Below, piece by piece: positions 46,256 to 57,806 of a stretch of DNA of 64,000 nucleotides. The notes beneath the pieces were generated by a model. The model had not been told where the DNA came from. It saw only the letters and a program-made list of their open reading frames with translations, and ran no database searches. Numbering within the stretch: the first letter of the stretch is position 1; the number at the start of each line of letters is the position of its first letter. This DNA is from Aralia elata. Lineage: Eukaryota > Streptophyta > Magnoliopsida > Apiales > Araliaceae. The stretch covers positions 43,056,508-43,120,507 of the forward strand of contig CM068378.1 of NCBI GenBank assembly GCA_034770075.1, in the 5' to 3' direction. Made by a program: the position numbers and the translations under genes.

Positions 46256-46414
46256 GCTATATACATTTGAAATGAGATCCTTAATCTCACTAGCAAATCT
46301 TTAATTAGAATTGCCGAACTATATAATGAGGGTAATATAGTTTGATGAAAATAGTGGGAGATACCAATTTAAAATAAAGACCTAATTTATTTTGGTAATT
46401 AATAAATTGAATGT

Positions 46415-48202
46415 ATGCTAAAATGTTGTCTATTTCACATGCAGAATTTAAAAATGTCAAACTCACTATCACTGCGTAGCATACTTGATGCTAACAAACT
46501 GACCGGACCGAATTACACGGACTGGTTAAGGAATCTGAGAATTATTCTCACTGCTGAAAAGATTTCTTATGTCCTAAATTCGCCTGTCCCTGCAAGTGTT
46601 GCAGAAACAGCCTATAAGGAAGAGATTGCTACTTTCAGAAAGTGGCAAGATGATGCAATCTTGGCTCAATGCATCATGCTGGCATCCATGAGTAACGAGC
46701 TTCAGCGTCAGCATGAAACTATGGATGCTCCTATTATATTGCTGCATCTCAAAGAGTTGTATGGTGAGCAAAGTAGGACTGCTAGATATCAGATATCTAA
46801 GGAGCTCTTCCGATCTCGTATGACCGAGGGCACTGCTGTTGAGACTCATGTCCTTAAGATGATCAATCTGATTGAACAGCTTGGACAGCTTGGGTTCGTG
46901 ATGGATGGGGAGTTAAGCCAAGATTTGATCTTGCAGTCACTCCCGGACACCTTCTCACAATTTGTTGTGAATTTTCACATGAATAAGTTGGACGTCAGCT
47001 TGCCTGAGTTACTTAACATGTTGAAAACTGCTGAAGGTCACTTCTCATCCAACAAGAACCAAGTCTTACTAGTGGATGATTCTTCCAAAAAAAGGAAGAG
47101 GCCCAAGGTATCTTCTGAAAAGAAGAAAAACAAGAAGGCTAAGGGCAAGGCGAAGAGGAAGGATAAAAAGAAACCTGATCCAGATAGCAAAGGAATTTTC
47201 TACCATTGCAATAAGTCGGGACACTGGAAGAGGAACTGCGAGGAGTATCTTGCGGACCAAAAGAAGCTTGGAGAAGCTTCGACTTCCGATCTAGGTTTGT
47301 TCATGATTGAAATTAATTTTTCTGAAAGTCAAAATTCTACTTGGGTATTGGATACCGGCTGTAGTTCTCACATATGTAATAATATGCAGGGACTAAGCAG
47401 AAGTAGGAAGCTGAACAAGGATGAAGTCGTCCTACGAGTGGAAAATGGAGCAAAGGTTGCTGCATTGGCTGTAGGGACTTATTGTTTAGCACTGCCTTTG
47501 GGCAAGTTCATTAGTTTAAATAATTGTTATTATGTTCCAACACTCATTAGAAACATTATTTCAATTTCTGTATTGGATATGGATGGTTTTGATATTATAA
47601 TAAAGAACAACAGTTGTTCTATTTATAATAACAATGTTTTATATGGTGTTGGCAATTTACTGAATGGACTTTACATACTTGACTTGCATGAAAATATACT
47701 TCAAATTGAACAAACTAAGAAAAGAAAAAGAGATGATGTTAATTATACCTTTATGTGGCACTGTAGACTCGGTCATATCAATGAAACAAGATTATCCAAG
47801 TTGCATAAAGATGGGCTTTTAGAGCTATCTGATTACGAATCATATCCAACTTGTGAATCTTGTCTCATGGGTAAGATGACTAAATCTCCTTTTAGTGGAA
47901 AAGGAGAAAGAGTTACAGAGTTGTTAGCATTGGTACACACAGACGTTTGTGGACCTATGACAACGAATGCACGAGGAGGGTATTCTTATTTTATTACTTT
48001 CACTGATGATCATTCTAGATTTGGATATGTGTATTTAATGAAATACAAATCTGAATCGTTTGAAAAGTTCAAAGAATTCAGAAGTGAAATAGAGAAGCAA
48101 ACTGGTAAGAGTATTAAGATTCTTCGATCGGATCGAGGAGGGGAATACTTAACCAATGAGTTTCTCAATTGTCTCAAAGAAAATGGTATAATCTCACAAT
48201 AG
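46415..48202 (+). pseudogene. Copia gag, protease and integrase N-terminal part
   Basis: The frame has 595 codons; the likely start is Met14 (MSNSLSLRS, 46454). Gag: ILDANKLTGPNYTDWLRNLRI, LKELYGEQSRTARYQ. The zinc knuckle reads FYHCNKSGHWKRNC, with the first Cys of CX2CX4HX4C replaced. A lysine-rich stretch precedes it. Protease: WVLDTGCSSHIC (D-T-G). Pre-integrase: HCRLGHINETRLSKL and CESCLMGKM. Integrase core: HTDVCGPM and TDDHSRFGYVYLMK with the first Asp, then RSDRGGEYLTNEF with the second. It ends at a TAG (48200-48202) where relatives usually have Trp before TPxGTPQ. Confidence 0.92.
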
Positions 48203-48892
48203 ACTCCACTAGGGACGCCACAGTTGAATGGTGTATCTGAAAGGAGAAATCGAACATTGTTGGACATGGTTCGTTCCATGATGAGTTTTACCGACCTTCC
48301 AGTATCCTTCTGGGGTTATGCCCTAGAATCGGCTGCATACCTACTTAACAAGGTACCTACCAAATCCGTCCCAAAGACCCCATATGAGATATGGACAGGG
48401 AGGAAACCAAATTTTAAGCATGTTAAGACTTGGGGTTGTCCAGCTTATGTCAAAAGGTTTGAGCAAGATAAGTTGAAGACTAGATCCGACAAGTGTAGAT
48501 TTGTGGGATACCCTAAAGAAACATCAGGGTATTATTTCTATCACCCGACTGATCAAAAGGTGTTTGTTGCGAAACACGCTGCCTTCTTGGAAAAGGAGTT
48601 TATCCTTAAAGGGGTCAGTGGGAGTAAGATATATCTTGAAGAAGTTCAAGAACCACAAAATACTACGGATCAAAGTCAGGTACCTGACCAAGTAGAAGAA
48701 CCTACTGTACCACTACCTATTCGTAAATCTGGAAGAGTACCGAAGATACCTGATAGGTATGGATTCATCATAGAGGATGATGATGAGGTACGCATCATAG
48801 ATGATGATGATCCATTGACTTACGAAGAGGCTATGAGTAGTGAAGACTCAGAGAAATGGCAAGAAGCCATGAAATATGGACTCCATGTATGA
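48203..48892 (+). pseudogene. Copia integrase C-terminal part and linker
   Basis: Same phase as the gag-integrase frame after the TAG. TPLGTPQLNGVSERRNRTLLDMVRSM holds the catalytic Glu (SERRNRT). YLLNKVPTKSVPKTPYEIWTGRKP and GCPAYVKRFEQDKLKTRSDKCRFVGYP are the typical copia integrase tail. The acidic linker to RT (IIEDDDEVRIIDDDDPLTYEEAM) follows. A small deletion near 48868-48876 shifts the frame in the QEAMK-MDSMYENQ junction. Confidence 0.9.
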
Positions 48893-49478
48893 AAACCAAG
48901 TATGGACTTTAGTTTCACCACCTGAGGGCATTAAGCCTATTGGGTTTAAATGGGTCTTTAAGAGAAAGACTGGAGCAGATGGCAAGGTAGAGAGCTATAA
49001 GGCCCGACTGGTTGCAAAAGGTTTCAAACAAAGACAAGGAATTGACTATGATGAAACCTTCTCACCAGTAGCTATGCTCAAATCCATTCGGATTTTGCTT
49101 GCAATTGCAGCTTATTATGACTATGAGATCTGGCAAATGGACGTGAAAACGGCCTTCCTCAATGGAGAGCTTGAGGAGAATGTATATATGATACAGCCAG
49201 AGGGTTTTGTTTCAACGGTTGGAACAAACCAAGTCTGTAAGCTACAAAGATCCATTTATGGATTGAAGCAAGCTTCTCGAAGATGGAACATCCGTTTTGA
49301 TGAGATAATCAAAAGGTTTGATTTTATCAAAAATGAGGATGAACCATGTGTGTACAAGAAGGTTAGTGGGAGCGCTGTTTCATTCCTTGTATTATATGTT
49401 GATGACATATTACTGATAGGGAATGTGTTCCTATGCTACAGTCGATCAAAATTTGGTTATCTAAACACTTCTCCATGA
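48876..49478 (+). pseudogene. Copia reverse transcriptase, first part
   Basis: NQVWTLVSPPEGIKPIGFKWVFKRK, YKARLVAKGFKQRQGIDYDETFSPVAML, QMDVKTAFLNGELEENVYMIQPEGF, SIYGLKQASRRWN and the catalytic LYVDDILLIGN (YVDD) are all present. A one-base lesion near 49423, right after the catalytic motif, throws the frame off. Apart from the frameshift the palm domain looks intact. Confidence 0.92.
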
Positions 49479-49816
49479 AGGACTTGGGTGAGGCATCCTA
49501 TATTTTGGGGATAAAGATCTATAGAGATAGATCTAAAAGGATGTTTGGCTTGACCCAAGGAAAGTACATTGAATCGATGCTAAAGAGGTTTAGCATGGAA
49601 GATTCCAAGAGAGGTCTCATGCCGATGAGCCATGGAATACATCTCTCCAAGAAACAGGCCCCAAAGACACCTGAAGAGAGAAACCGAATGAGTAAGATTC
49701 CTTATGCTTCAGCAATAGGATCTATCATGTACGGTATGATATATACTAGACCAGATGTCGCTCATGCACTTAGTGTAACAAGAAGATATCAGTCAAATTC
49801 AGGAGAAGAGCACTAG
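49433..49816 (+). pseudogene. Copia reverse transcriptase, second part
   Basis: The frame continues with LQSIKIWLSKHFSMKDLGEASYILGIKIYRDRSKR, LTQGKYIESMLKRFSMED, PYASAIGSIMYGMIYTRPDVAHAL. These are the standard copia blocks between RT and RNase H. It ends in TAG after SGEEH, where related elements have Trp (HWKAVKNILKYL). Confidence 0.9.
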
Positions 49817-49822
49817 AAGGCT

Positions 49823-50368
49823 GTGAAAAACATCTTAAAGTACTTGAGAAGAACTAAGGATGTATTTCTTGTCTACGGTGGGTCTGAATTGAAACTAGAG
49901 GGCTATACAGACTCAAGTTTTCAAACAGACCAAGATGACTATAAATCTGTTTCAGGGTATGTGTTTACCTTAAACGGTGGCGCAGTGAGTTGGAAGAGTT
50001 CCAAGCAGCAAACAGTTGCTAATTCAGTGACAGAGGCAGAGTACACAGCTGCAAAGGAAGCTGTTTGGATGAAGAAGTTCATAACTGAACTTGGAGTGGT
50101 TCTTAGCATTAGAGGAGCCATACCTTTATTTTGTGACAACACTGGAGCTGTTGCGCAGGCTAAGGAACCCAGGTCTCATCAGAAATCCAAACACGTGTTG
50201 CTGCGGTTTCATTTGATTAGAGAGATCATTAAAAGAGGAGATGTCACCCTGGAACGTGTGGACTCTCAAGACAACATTGCAGATCCATTTACTAAAGCTT
50301 TAACTCAACAGCAGTTTGATCGTCACTTAGAGAAGATGGGTATTAGATACTATGGCGATTGGCTTTAG
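49823..50368 (+). pseudogene. Copia RNase H
   Basis: KNILKYLRRTKD, then GYTDSSFQTDQDDYKSVSGYVF (catalytic Asp), SWKSSKQQTVANSVTEAEYTAA (catalytic Glu), FCDNTGAVAQAKEP (Asp) and HLIREIIKRGDVTLERVDSQDNIADPFTKAL. It ends at a natural stop (GDWL) just ahead of the purine tract. Same phase as the previous part, separated only by the TAG. Confidence 0.92.
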
Positions 50369-50369
50369 T

Positions 50370-50382
50370 ACAAGTGGGAGAT
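50370..50382 (+). promoter_or_regulatory. Polypurine tract of copia element
   Basis: ACAAGTGGGAGAT abuts the 3' LTR start TGATAG, the usual copia arrangement. Confidence 0.85.
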
Positions 50383-52249
50383 TGATAGTATTATGCACAC
50401 AAGCCAATCATATTTAATATGATGTAGCATATACTTTGTAATCTTATTCATTTATTAATAAAAGAATTGATTTTCTTAAAAAGGCATTTTATATTATCTA
50501 CATGGTGCTGTTATATTAAATATGATAAACCCATAGTTTTGAGCAATGCTTTTAGAATCATGATGGTGATCATGCTAATGAGATCTAAATTCTAGATAGC
50601 TCACAAACTAAAATTGTTCCTAATCGTTGGATTACTAAATTGGGGATTAGTGAATCCGGATAGATTAGTACATACGTTGCTTGCTCTTAGGAAGAGGATG
50701 ATTGATCTCATAATCATTTGTGTGGAGACACTAAAACAAGTATGTAGGTGCTTATTAGAGAATAAGTTCACTGAACGTGACTCGCTAAGGAATACCTAAT
50801 GGAGTTTTACTCGCCTGTCAATAGGAATTCCTCTAGTGATAGTAGTACAAGTGATCCTTGGACTTGAGATCATCATAGTATCTTGTGTATGCTGAATTAT
50901 ACTTTGACATGTCCCTTAAGACCTTTGGGGTATATCTAAGGGTATGATTGGGTATAATAAGTTGTACATGGAGATAGGTGAATGATCAACAAAGAATCTA
51001 CCACGTTTAGTAAAAGATGTGAATGTCCTATGTGATTCGATAAATGACAACTCATTAGTCCTTGGCCAAGGCAGAATAAAATTAGAAAGGAGTTTCTAAT
51101 TTGCATTATTTAGAGTTGTGCATTTGGAAATCAAAATGCATATAATTAAATAAAATAACACTTGACAGTAAATCCATGTCTTATATTTAATTGGGACATT
51201 GTATGGTAGAAGGATTGAATTGTACGGTAACTATTTACTCAAAGGTTCTTTTGTGATTGATGTTGAAATCTATATTATCTAGAAAGTCGTTGATCGCTAA
51301 GGGGGCTTACCCTTATTGTAGAATAAATATTATTTATTTAAATGAATTAAATAGTTTAATTTATTTATTTAAATAAGATTAGAATTGTTCTAATTGATTT
51401 ATTCACAACCGGTTTAATATGGAGAACCTAGAGGGTCACACCGCAAAAGAAAAATATTTATTTAAAAAGTAAATGGCATAATTATAATAATAAGTTAAGT
51501 GTATTTAATTTAATCTATGGAGATAGAATAAATTAAATAGCTTAATATTTATTATTTAATATTTTGGAAATATTAAATATAAATTAATAAGAGGAGTCTT
51601 ATTATTATTATTACTATTACTATTATTTAATTCCTAATAGGGATTGGGAATTAATTAATAGAACTATTATTTATTTCCTAATAGGGATTGAGAATTAATT
51701 AATAGAAGTACTCTCTCACAAATTCCTAATTGGATTAGGAGCATAATTAATTAAAGGAGTTTAATTATAATTTAAACCCTAATCCTAAATAGTTTAGGGA
51801 AGGGTTATTCCTACATCTATAAATAAGAGGAGTCTTATCATAGATTAGGGTTACACACTCTTGCATTAGATTGTGGAGAGTACTTACAATTTCTATAGAG
51901 ATAGAAACTAGGGTTTTTGCCAAATACCCAACTTCTTGAATATTTGTTCTTCCTTGGTGGATCACCTCTAGAGGCCAAACACTTGGGTGGCTAACGTTGA
52001 TCAAAGGAAGGAATCACACCGTAGCATTCGAGGAGAACACGAAGGACTAGGAGTTGAACTTATACCCGAGGAAGCTTTGTTCTACGAGGGTATAATTTCT
52101 TATTCTCTTTCTCTTTCGTTTATATCGTTAATTGAGCACATTGATCAATCACGGTGATGGTTTGTATAAAATTTTAAAATCCGTTTTATCGCGCTTCCGC
52201 TCTATTTATGTAATTTGATTGCATGCTCGCGTTATATACAAACCTAACA
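50383..52249 (+). repeat. 3' LTR of copia element
   Basis: TGATAGTATTATGC to CCTAACA, followed by TCATC. By eye it is within a few percent of the 5' LTR. Confidence 0.92.
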
Positions 52250-52254
52250 TCATC

Positions 52255-53050
52255 TGCTGCAGAAGGTGAGGAAATAGTTTCTTCTCAACACTCTGCTCTG
52301 TCAATTAGACAGCCTCTACGCCCCAGGCAGAATAGGTATGTTATCTTCTTTTCAGTTATTTTAAAATTTTAATTTGTTTCATATGGGTTAAAATATTTGA
52401 CTATTGTATTTTTATGAGTTATTTGGAAGTTGAAATGTTGCATCTTCTGTGCAATTGTATGGAAACTTGGCAATTGAAATGTTGTATATTTTCTGCAGTT
52501 GACTGTCAATTGAACTACTTAACTTAACTTAATTGATTATAATTGTTGTATATTGTATGGTTGTTTTTGCGCATGGCTAGCTACTTGCGTTAGTGTCCTG
52601 GAAATAACATAGTTTCTTGAAATACTTCTCCAATCCCCCTTCCTAAACTTGTCCAAACCAAGCAAAAACAACCTGTCCAAAACAAAAAACAAAAAATATC
52701 AAACATTTGGCTTCATCTTCCACAATAATCCATAATCAAATTGACCAATCTTATATACTTCAAGTCCTTGTATATCCATCTTGTATATGGTTCATAGTAG
52801 TTTTAAAACCGGAATCCGTGTATTAATTATAAACCAATGCTGTGTTTGGATTGAATGCAAGAAATTAACGAACGAATAGAAATTAACACTTTATATTTTA
52901 TTTTGTCATTCCATAAAAATGACTCATTATTAATTCCTACAGTCCCAACGTAACGTAACATTAGAGATAACCTTTGTTAAGAACATGGTGAATATTTGTA
53001 TTGTGTTAGTATGTAAAATAAGCTTAATTTCAGATATACATACATTTAGA
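52255..53050 (+). other. Low-copy interval with a possible exon end
   Basis: No repeat from elsewhere in the window is recognised here, except short similarity of 52465-52545 to 63625-63660. The first 82 bp are open in one frame (AEGEEIVSSQHSALSIRQPL, then RPRQNR) and end at AG-GTATGT (52336), a good plant donor. The following AT-rich sequence looks like an intron. Upstream coding, if any, is cut by the copia insertion at TCATC and would have to come from LTR-like DNA, which argues against a real exon. No gene is called. Confidence 0.3.
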
Positions 53051-53055
53051 TGGTA
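53051..53055. repeat. Target-site duplication of LARD-like element (left copy)
   Basis: TGGTA before TGTAACGACCCC; partner TGGTA at 63315-63319. Confidence 0.88.
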
Positions 53056-53440
53056 TGTAACGACCCCAAATTCTGAACAATCCAACATTCCACATCGGTC
53101 GTTAACAATACATCCTCATTCTAACTTTACAACATTGTTCAATGTTAAACTTAATAAAAATGCGGAATAATTCAAACATTTCTATTACAAATCATTCTCG
53201 ATCCCAAAATTTTTAACCTTTACATCGAAATGTCTTAGAATCATGTTAATATCATGATTCGCTTTGTCGAACTTATTACAAAAGTTTACACCTCAATACA
53301 AACTTTACAACTCAACATAAATACATTTATTGAAAACTTAACATAAATCAGATAATAACTTCAACTAAAACATTTAATCTTCATGCATCATTTCGATCTA
53401 TGTCATTTGGGTAGCACATAATGTTACCTTGAATCTTTAA

Positions 53441-53490
53441 CCTGCAAAAGTGGTTATTGGCAAGAATGAGCTCGACAGCTCAGCAAAATC
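53441..53490 (-). promoter_or_regulatory. Conserved LTR hairpin plus acceptor-like CAG (LARD 3' LTR)
   Basis: Minus strand TTTGCT, perfect stem GAGCT-GTCG-AGCTC, ATTCTTGC, then TTTTGCAG. The same copy is at 61381-61430 in the 5' LTR. Confidence 0.55.
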
Positions 53491-53844
53491 TAACAGTTTG
53501 CATGCATCACATAGCACATAGATAACATGCTCATCATCTAAATCATAATCATAATCATTTGACTAAACATATCATACATAATGATCATCACATAACGATT
53601 AAGGATTGAGTTCCACAACTCAATCAACATTCTTCATTCAACGAACGTAGTCATAATTTGACATTGTCGTCTCATACATGTAACATATATAAAACGCATC
53701 ATGCTTTTACATCATATGATTAAGAAAGTTAATCAATTAATTCACATAACAAATAGGAACTAAAAGACTTGCCTGATTCGTAGTTTACCAATTACCATAA
53801 CCAGCTTATATTTATCTGTGCTTGATGTATCCTCTTTGATCTTC

Positions 53845-53849
53845 CCTAA
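53845..53849. repeat. Target-site duplication of solo LTR S (left copy)
   Basis: CCTAA, repeated at 56613-56617. The uninterrupted site (CTTCCCTAAACTAG) is preserved in the other LARD LTR at about 61783-61796. Confidence 0.95.
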
Positions 53850-55133
53850 TGTGACGAACGAGAATTTTTGTAACTTATTTTAAATATTTATTGATTAAAT
53901 AAATATTTTTGATGATTTGATTGTTGAATTAATTGATTAATTGATGAATTTATGGTAGATTAATTTAATTATATGTGTTACATTAATTAGATTAATGTGA
54001 AGAATTTTTATATTTAATATATGTGTTTAATTGAATTTATTTGATTAAATACATTATTTAAATTAGTATAATGTTATTTCTAATTAATTTTAATTATTAA
54101 TTAGAGATTCAATAATTTGTCATATTTAATAAATGAGAATTTTTATTTATATGACTATGTGATTTAATGTAGAATTTTCTATTTTTATATATTTGATTTT
54201 TATTAAGATTAATTAGTTTGATTAAAGTGTGAACATGAAACTATGTAATAAGCTTTTTATTATAAAAAATTAAGAAGGGAGAATATAATGTACTAGCCAA
54301 ACGAAGCCTTATTTGGGAGTTGTAGGTCAGTTAACCCATTATGGGATTAACTGACACCACTCGTCAGATGTAAAACTTCACGTATCCTATTATCAGCCAT
54401 TCCCATCATCAGTTTTCCAAAATTCATTCAGAGAGAAAAGAAAGAGAGTTTGAAGAATTGAAGAAGAAAATCTACTCACCTTGTTGCATAATCTAATTTC
54501 TTGTTAAGGTAATTCTTAATTTTAACCTTTAGTTATGTTTTCTTTAATTTTTCTCCATGAATGCATGTCCTGAGTTCTCTGTAAACCAAATTGTATGGCT
54601 AAATCCTTTATATAATTTGATGCTAGATGTTAATAAGCATGTATTTATGTGTTTTTATACGATTTAAATATGATTTAGAGTAATTTAATCGGTGAAATTA
54701 TGTTTATATGAGAATTCAGAAAGTTACAGAGTAATACAGTGTATGAACATGGGTTGAATGTATAAAATTGATACTAGTTTTGTATGATTAATTGATTAAA
54801 TTGATAACTTACTTAGATTATGCATGTTCAAATGAAGGAATCAAGTTTTAAAAAACGGATTAATTTGGTTGTATAAATGAAACTTGTTATGTGTGATTTT
54901 CATGATTATTGAAGAACTCTGATAAAAAAAAGATAAGAAACCTTAAATTTTGATTCTTAGATTCATGATTTATGCCATTTAAATTGTTAGAATCATGCTA
55001 GAAGGCTTGGGTAACAATTATCTATGAAATATAGTGTCTGGGTATGTTAATTTGACGATTAGAGTAACAAAATGGGAAATTTTGGCCTGTTTCTGCGTTT
55101 CTTCGCGAACTGCAGAAACTGGAATTCGTAAAT

Positions 55134-55262
55134 TCTCGCCCCGGCGAGAATTTTGTGAAGGGATTCCTCGCCCCGGCGAGGAGCTCGCCCCGGCGAGAAT
55201 TTTGTGAAGAAATTCCTCGCCCCGGCGAGATTTTTGTGAAGGTTTTTCTCGCCCCGGCGGGA
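55134..55262. repeat. GC-rich near-palindrome array, five units (solo LTR S)
   Basis: Four CTCGCCCCGGCGAG units, the third preceded by AG in place of TTC, plus a final CTCGCCCCGGCGGG, linked by TTTTGTGAAG-type spacers. Confidence 0.92.
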
Positions 55263-55263
55263 A

Positions 55264-55264
<1 letters not shown>

Positions 55265-55309
<45 letters not shown>
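55265..55309. repeat. Poly-A run of 45 bases
   Basis: A pure A tract directly after the palindrome array. Related LTRs carry a mixed A-rich AGAGTAAAA tract here (such as 1782-1808), so it is an expansion or an assembly error. Confidence 0.9.
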
Positions 55310-55311
<2 letters not shown>

Positions 55312-56250
55312 ACGAGAGTAGAAATTTTATTCTTTCTTTGTGATCATGGTATGAAATCGTGGGTTATACCTAAAGCTTAGGCTAATGTATAAAAATGAAA
55401 TGTTAAAATTACTGTGAAAAGTGGTAGCATAAGTCCATTGATTGTTTGGGTCAACTGAGCTATTGAGTTTAAATGAGAATGAGTTTTGACGTGTTTATAA
55501 TACTGTAACTAATTATTGTTACTGTTTTATAAACGGAATGTATAGGTTGATTAGAGAAACGTGAGTCTTAAATTTTAGTCTACGCACGTGGCAAGTATCT
55601 TATCCTTACTTTTACGTTTACGTAAGTTTCTAAATTTCATTATTATAGAATACAAGCTTCATAATGCTATTACTTCGTGAGCAAGTTTATTGTTTCTATT
55701 CCATTCAATTTCATGAATTTCAATGAGAAGTTTTTAATTTCCTCTTTGTAATGCTTCAGTTACATAGAACGTATTCAATCGTACCTTTTGTGAGATTTAG
55801 TTTTTGATTCTCGAATTACACCTTTTGAACCTTGATTGACTAGCGAACCCTTTTGATTCGACTAGTCCATAGTTGATGAGCTTCTAAATTCTAGAAACGT
55901 TATTGAAGTAAATCCAAACCAAACTTCCTTTGGTGCGGACTCCGATGTCAAACTGAGATGAACAACCCTTATACAGGGGATATTCTTTATGCGTTAGCGT
56001 TAAGATGTTGTGCACATACATGGTACAAAGGGCTGATCCCCCTGAGTACGAGAAGAAAGGTCCATATAGTCTTTACGACTGTTAAAGGTTTAAAGTAGAA
56101 ATACTTGATAACCTGGGACATAGTTCGTGGTCTTAAGACCCTCAATGTTCTTTTGAATCTTGTTTTACATTCTTGACTCGAAAGCTAAATCTTCAATTAT
56201 TCGATATCCGTTGATTTATTTCGCATGTTATTATTATTGTTGTTGTTATA

Positions 56251-56294
56251 CTTGCTGGGCAATCATTGCTCACCCTTGCATAATAACACTGCAG
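56251..56294 (+). promoter_or_regulatory. Conserved LTR hairpin plus acceptor-like CAG (copy in S)
   Basis: CTTGCT, GGGCAA-TCA-TTGCTC, ACCCTTGCA, then ACTGCAG ending at 56294. Confidence 0.55.
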
Positions 56295-56821
56295 CTAAGG
56301 TTGAAAGAACTGACGAGCCATCTACTAGTAAGGGCAAAGGAAAAGCAAACAAGTGATGAAGACTTGTTGTATTTGCTTTATTGTTGTTTCTGTAATAGAC
56401 TTGATTTATGTTTTCCGCACTGATGTTTAATTAAGGTTAGATAACCTGGGATTTGTTTATGAATGATGTTGTAACCCTCTAATGGGAGATTTCTATTTCT
56501 ATTTAAGTATTTTCATTTATATCTGAATGGGTAGTTAGATGTGATGTGATGATTTTGGATTGTGAACACCAAATCTTGAGGAAATGAAGTACCCGGATTT
56601 GGGGGTGTCACACCTAAACTAGATAGATGATGAAGTGGGCTATTCTTCCTTGATTTCTCTTTCTTCTTCCTTTTTTGATTCTCTAGGATTCTTCTCAATA
56701 CACACATAGAATTTCCTCTCTCACAAACCCTCCCTTTTCTCTCAATTTTCTCCCAACAAGAAGAACACTGAAGAACTAAAAACTTATACTTATATTATTA
56801 CCTAGCCATCAGTTATACAAA

Positions 56822-56925
56822 CCAAGAGTCTCAGCAGTTACGAATACCAAGAGTCTTAGCAGTTACAAATACCAAGAGTCTCAGCAGTTACAAATTCAAA
56901 GAGTCTCAACAGTTATGGAATTGAA
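56822..56925. repeat. About 25-bp tandem repeats in LARD LTR
   Basis: Four units of CCAAGAGTCTCAGCAGTTA. The matching array in the other LTR is at about 61992-62090. Confidence 0.9.
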
Positions 56926-57806
56926 GGGTCATTAGGCCATGTTTGGCTATAACCCAAAAATTTCCTTTTAGCTTATTTTAATAATTCTTTTATTATAAGA
57001 TATATATATTGTCACACTTAAATTAAATTAAACCTATTATATAATTAAATCTAATTAAACTTATTAATAATTTCAATTAAAACTTACTGACCAAATTATA
57101 ATTCAATTTAGCCAAACTATAATTTTATTAAATAAGTTATTTTATTCAATAAAACATTAATCCTCTAATTTAATAAATTACCAACATCTTATCAACATCC
57201 ATGCATAATAAAATATGCATCAAGTATAAAAATATTTATTATCACTTTACTTAATATTCTCATACAAATAAATTATCACACAATATTCTCGTCAAATATT
57301 TATTTTATTAAATAAACATCCCAATTAAAATATTTATTCTACTCAATAAATATTTTATCCATTTACGAAATTCGCAATCGTAATACATTAACATGTAACA
57401 TATTATTTTCTCGTTTTATCAAAATAAATATATATTTACATTAATTAAGTGAATTACTCTCATTATTTATGAAATTTAATTCATAAAAATATCATTGCCA
57501 ATAAAACATAATAATCAAATTATATTATTTCAAAATATAATTTTCAACCTAATTAAATTAACAACAATATTTAGTAAATTTTCTTTTTCGTAACAATTTC
57601 ATTTACTTACTTCAATAGTTTAATTAACTATTGAACTTCGTTTCCATTTCTCAATATATATAAATATATGTTTCTAAAGTATGTTCACACCAAATCACAT
57701 AACCAAAATACATCGCACATCAATATAAAATCAACCCGACACATAACAAGAATTTTTATTTATTAAATTCTCATTTTAATATCTTCTGAAAATCCGGGTT
57801 GTCACA

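Larger units (their letters stand above)
42910..52249 (+). mobile_element. Full-length Ty1/copia retrotransposon, 9.3 kb, degenerate
   Basis: LTRs at 42910-44782 and 50383-52249, duplication TCATC, PBS at 44784-44796, purine tract at 50370-50382. Order on the plus strand is gag, protease, integrase, reverse transcriptase, RNase H, the copia order. A leader of about 1.7 kb between PBS and gag carries GC palindromes and a repeated TTGTTGTGTCACCACAAG motif. Pol has two TAG stops and two frameshifts. I do not assign a lineage with confidence. Confidence 0.93.
53850..56612 (+). mobile_element. Solo LTR S of the Tekay-like family
   Basis: TGTGACGAACGAG to GGGGGTGTCACA, 2763 bp, with duplication CCTAA and no interior. 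It is the reverse complement of the Tekay-like LTR but begins at that LTR's inner terminus, without the 64-bp extension. Landmarks: AAGGTAATTC donor-like site (54507-54516), five GC palindromes, poly-A tract, and the hairpin with CAG at 56251-56294. Solo LTRs arise by recombination between the two LTRs of one element. Small frames here (such as 56160-56423) are not genes. Confidence 0.95.

Noticed and set aside
56160..56423. 87-codon frame in solo LTR S
   Set aside because: Covers the hairpin region; corresponding frames are broken in the other LTR copies.
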